From an uncultured Eubacterium sp. (GTDB lineage Bacteria > Bacillota > Clostridia > Lachnospirales > Lachnospiraceae): a DNA stretch of 64,000 nucleotides. The translations under genes were made by a program, and so were the position numbers. The DNA lies in NCBI GenBank assembly GCA_910577225.1, contig CAJTMV010000018.1:10899-74898 (forward strand). Direction: 5' to 3'. This document shows positions 63,049 through 64,000 of this stretch, one piece after another. The notes beneath the pieces were generated by a model. The model was not told the origin of the DNA. It made no database searches and saw only the letters and a program-made list of their open reading frames with translations. The first letter of the stretch is position 1. Each line of letters opens with the position of its first letter.

Positions 63049-63273
63049 ATGGACATATCAAAACGTTACAGTATCGAACTGAACAAAATCAGCAACCACT
63101 TGGCAGATTTGGAGAGAGGACATATCTACGAACTTACCAGAACTCCCAGAACACCCTCTTGTGCTACCCTGGCCAAACATCTGAAAGAGGACATTGCAGC
63201 TCTGCTTGATCTCATCGAAAATGACAAGCCAGGTGTAGCTGAAAAAGCTGCAAAGGCATCCAAGAATATTTAG
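63049..63273 (+). CDS. Small hypothetical protein (74 aa)
   Basis: MDISKRYSIELNKISNHLAD is followed by LERGHIYELTRTPRTPSCAT and a helical C-terminus (LKEDIAALLDLIENDKPGVA). No family recognised. CAGGAGGCATCT precedes the ATG. It lies 14 bp after the XRE-type gene and 110 bp before the antitoxin, so it probably belongs to the same transcript. Confidence 0.65.
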   Translation: MDISKRYSIELNKISNHLADLERGHIYELTRTPRTPSCATLAKHLKEDIAALLDLIENDKPGVAEKAAKASKNI

Positions 63274-63383
63274 CACTGCTGCCGTCTGTCCGCAATCTGC
63301 TGTCAATTGGCAGCAGTTGCCCACAAGTGAATAACACCTACAACCGCAAACACTAACCACCAAACAAAAAGGAGGCACAGACA

Positions 63384-63611
63384 ATGAGTAACCGCGACAT
63401 GTGTATTTCAGTAATCAACAGCATGGAAGAATGGCAGCTGCAAAGTGTCCTTGAAATGCTACAGACTGTAAAATGCACACTGGATAAATTGGAAACCGGC
63501 ACATTGGAAACCATGCAGCTTCTTTCCAATCCCGAATTAGCAGAAAAACTGATAAACGGTAAAAAAACCCCTCTTTCCGAATGTGTCCCGGAAAGCGAGG
63601 TTGACTGGTAA
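63384..63611 (+). CDS. Antitoxin of a YoeB/Txe-type toxin-antitoxin pair
   Basis: 75 residues, upstream of and one base overlapping the toxin gene. Sequence: ISVINSMEEWQLQSVLEMLQ with an acidic tail ECVPESEVDW that fits toxin neutralisation. It lacks a clear Phd/YefM DNA-binding motif; the XRE-type protein upstream may provide repression. AAAAAGGAGG precedes the ATG. Confidence 0.75.
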   Translation: MSNRDMCISVINSMEEWQLQSVLEMLQTVKCTLDKLETGTLETMQLLSNPELAEKLINGKKTPLSECVPESEVDW

Positions 63612-63877
63612 TGTATGCAATCACTTACACCAAAACTGCATTGAAAGATATCCCTAAGCTAAAAGCCGCCCATTTAGACGAAAAAGCAAAGGCATTGATC
63701 AACATCATCCGTAGTAACCCATACCAAATCCCACCAGATTACGAAAAACTGACAGGCGATTTGTATGGTCTATACTCCCGCAGAATCAACCGGCAGCACA
63801 GGCTTGTTTATGAGATATTTGAAAAAGAGCATATAATCAAGGTCATTTCTCTTTGGTCTCATTACGAGCGCAATTAG
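63611..63877 (+). CDS. Txe/YoeB-family toxin (mRNA interferase)
   Basis: 88 residues, the standard length. Family features: YAITYTKTALKDIPKLKAAH at the start, PPDYEKLTGDLYGLYSRRIN in the middle, RQHRLVYEIFEKEHIIKVIS and terminal LWSHYERN. The conserved residues of the ribosome-dependent RNase (Glu in YEKL, Arg in SRRIN, His and Tyr at the end) are present. Its ATG overlaps the antitoxin TAA by one base. Confidence 0.9.
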   Translation: MYAITYTKTALKDIPKLKAAHLDEKAKALINIIRSNPYQIPPDYEKLTGDLYGLYSRRINRQHRLVYEIFEKEHIIKVISLWSHYERN

Positions 63878-63946
63878 CCCCATCCCTTAAAGGGGAATTA
63901 TATCTGGACCGTACTGGTACTCATGCAGATCTATTTGGCATATAGG

Positions 63947-64000
63947 ATCGGGTAGGAGGCTACCCATTAGTTGAGTAGCCGACCTCCCACACCACTGTAC
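63947..64000 (-). mobile_element. 3' end of a bacterial group II intron (continues beyond window)
   Basis: On the minus strand the last 54 bases read GTACAGTGGTGTGGGAGGTC, a stem GGCTACTC / GGGTAGCC and CCTCCTACCCGAT. This is the conserved layout of domain V's end plus domain VI in bacterial group II introns, with the 3' splice site after ...CCCGAT at 63947. The intron body and reverse transcriptase would lie to the right of the window. It sits about 70 bp downstream of the toxin gene. Confidence 0.6.

Overview
The window looks like a chromosome segment of a low-to-mid GC Gram-positive Clostridium-class gut bacterium, most likely a Lachnospiraceae. Evidence: strong GGAGG ribosome sites, near-consensus SigA promoters with 17-bp spacers, and gene families typical of that group (AgrC/LytTR pairs, BlaI-BlaR1 pairs, EFR1 ferredoxins, cysteine-rich KTR protein, bacterial group II intron). 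No rRNA or tRNA genes were seen. All calls come from reading the sequence; no database search was possible.

Layout. 0-2.5 kb: a GHKL histidine kinase (cut by the window edge) with its LytTR regulator, and an unknown gene. 2.6-8.2 kb: an RpiR-type regulator divergent from a mannose-family PTS (EIIA, EIIB, EIIC, EIID) followed by a SelA-like PLP enzyme and a KDGP aldolase. This is the gene set for D-glucosaminate-type uptake and breakdown, with three copies of a 14-bp operator in the divergent promoter region. 8.3-13 kb: an ABC exporter whose FtsX-type permease carries a ~500-residue heptad-repeat coiled coil. 13-19.4 kb: CPBP protease, secreted peptidoglycan-binding protein, DUF89 protein, chemotaxis receptor, and a first BlaI-BlaR1-like pair. 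19.5-25.1 kb: a type III restriction-modification operon with a third, nuclease-like gene. 25.5-32 kb: EFR1 ferredoxin, HelD-type helicase, a second BlaI-BlaR1 pair, and an aminoglycoside adenylyltransferase. 33.5-38.4 kb: a two-component system and an ABC drug-exporter operon whose promoter has an 11-bp-periodic activator array and whose first gene is a 50-residue membrane protein.

38.6-43.6 kb is the most unusual part. A strong promoter drives three genes: a TRAFAC-like small GTPase, a C-terminally anchored protein of unknown family, and a dynamin-like GTPase. Downstream is a 1.1-kb gene-free stretch with two oppositely oriented copies of one structured RNA-like element. Their cores are conserved, while their long terminal stems differ in sequence but keep pairing.

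43.7-64 kb is accessory DNA with many decayed genes beside intact ones. Intact: FMN-binding protein, rifamycin ADP-ribosyltransferase (arr) with an attenuator-like leader, alpha/beta hydrolase, small immunity-like genes, a two-component system, a GH31 glycosidase, a methyltransferase and a YoeB-type toxin-antitoxin pair. Broken: an Rpn nuclease (in-frame stop), a methyltransferase remnant, an ABC ATPase fused by deletion to the tail of its permease, a GNAT acetyltransferase (frameshifts), a KTR protein (homopolymer frameshift), catA (amber codon), a FadR-type regulator (frameshift) and a truncated transposase. The window ends inside the 3' end of a group II intron on the minus strand.
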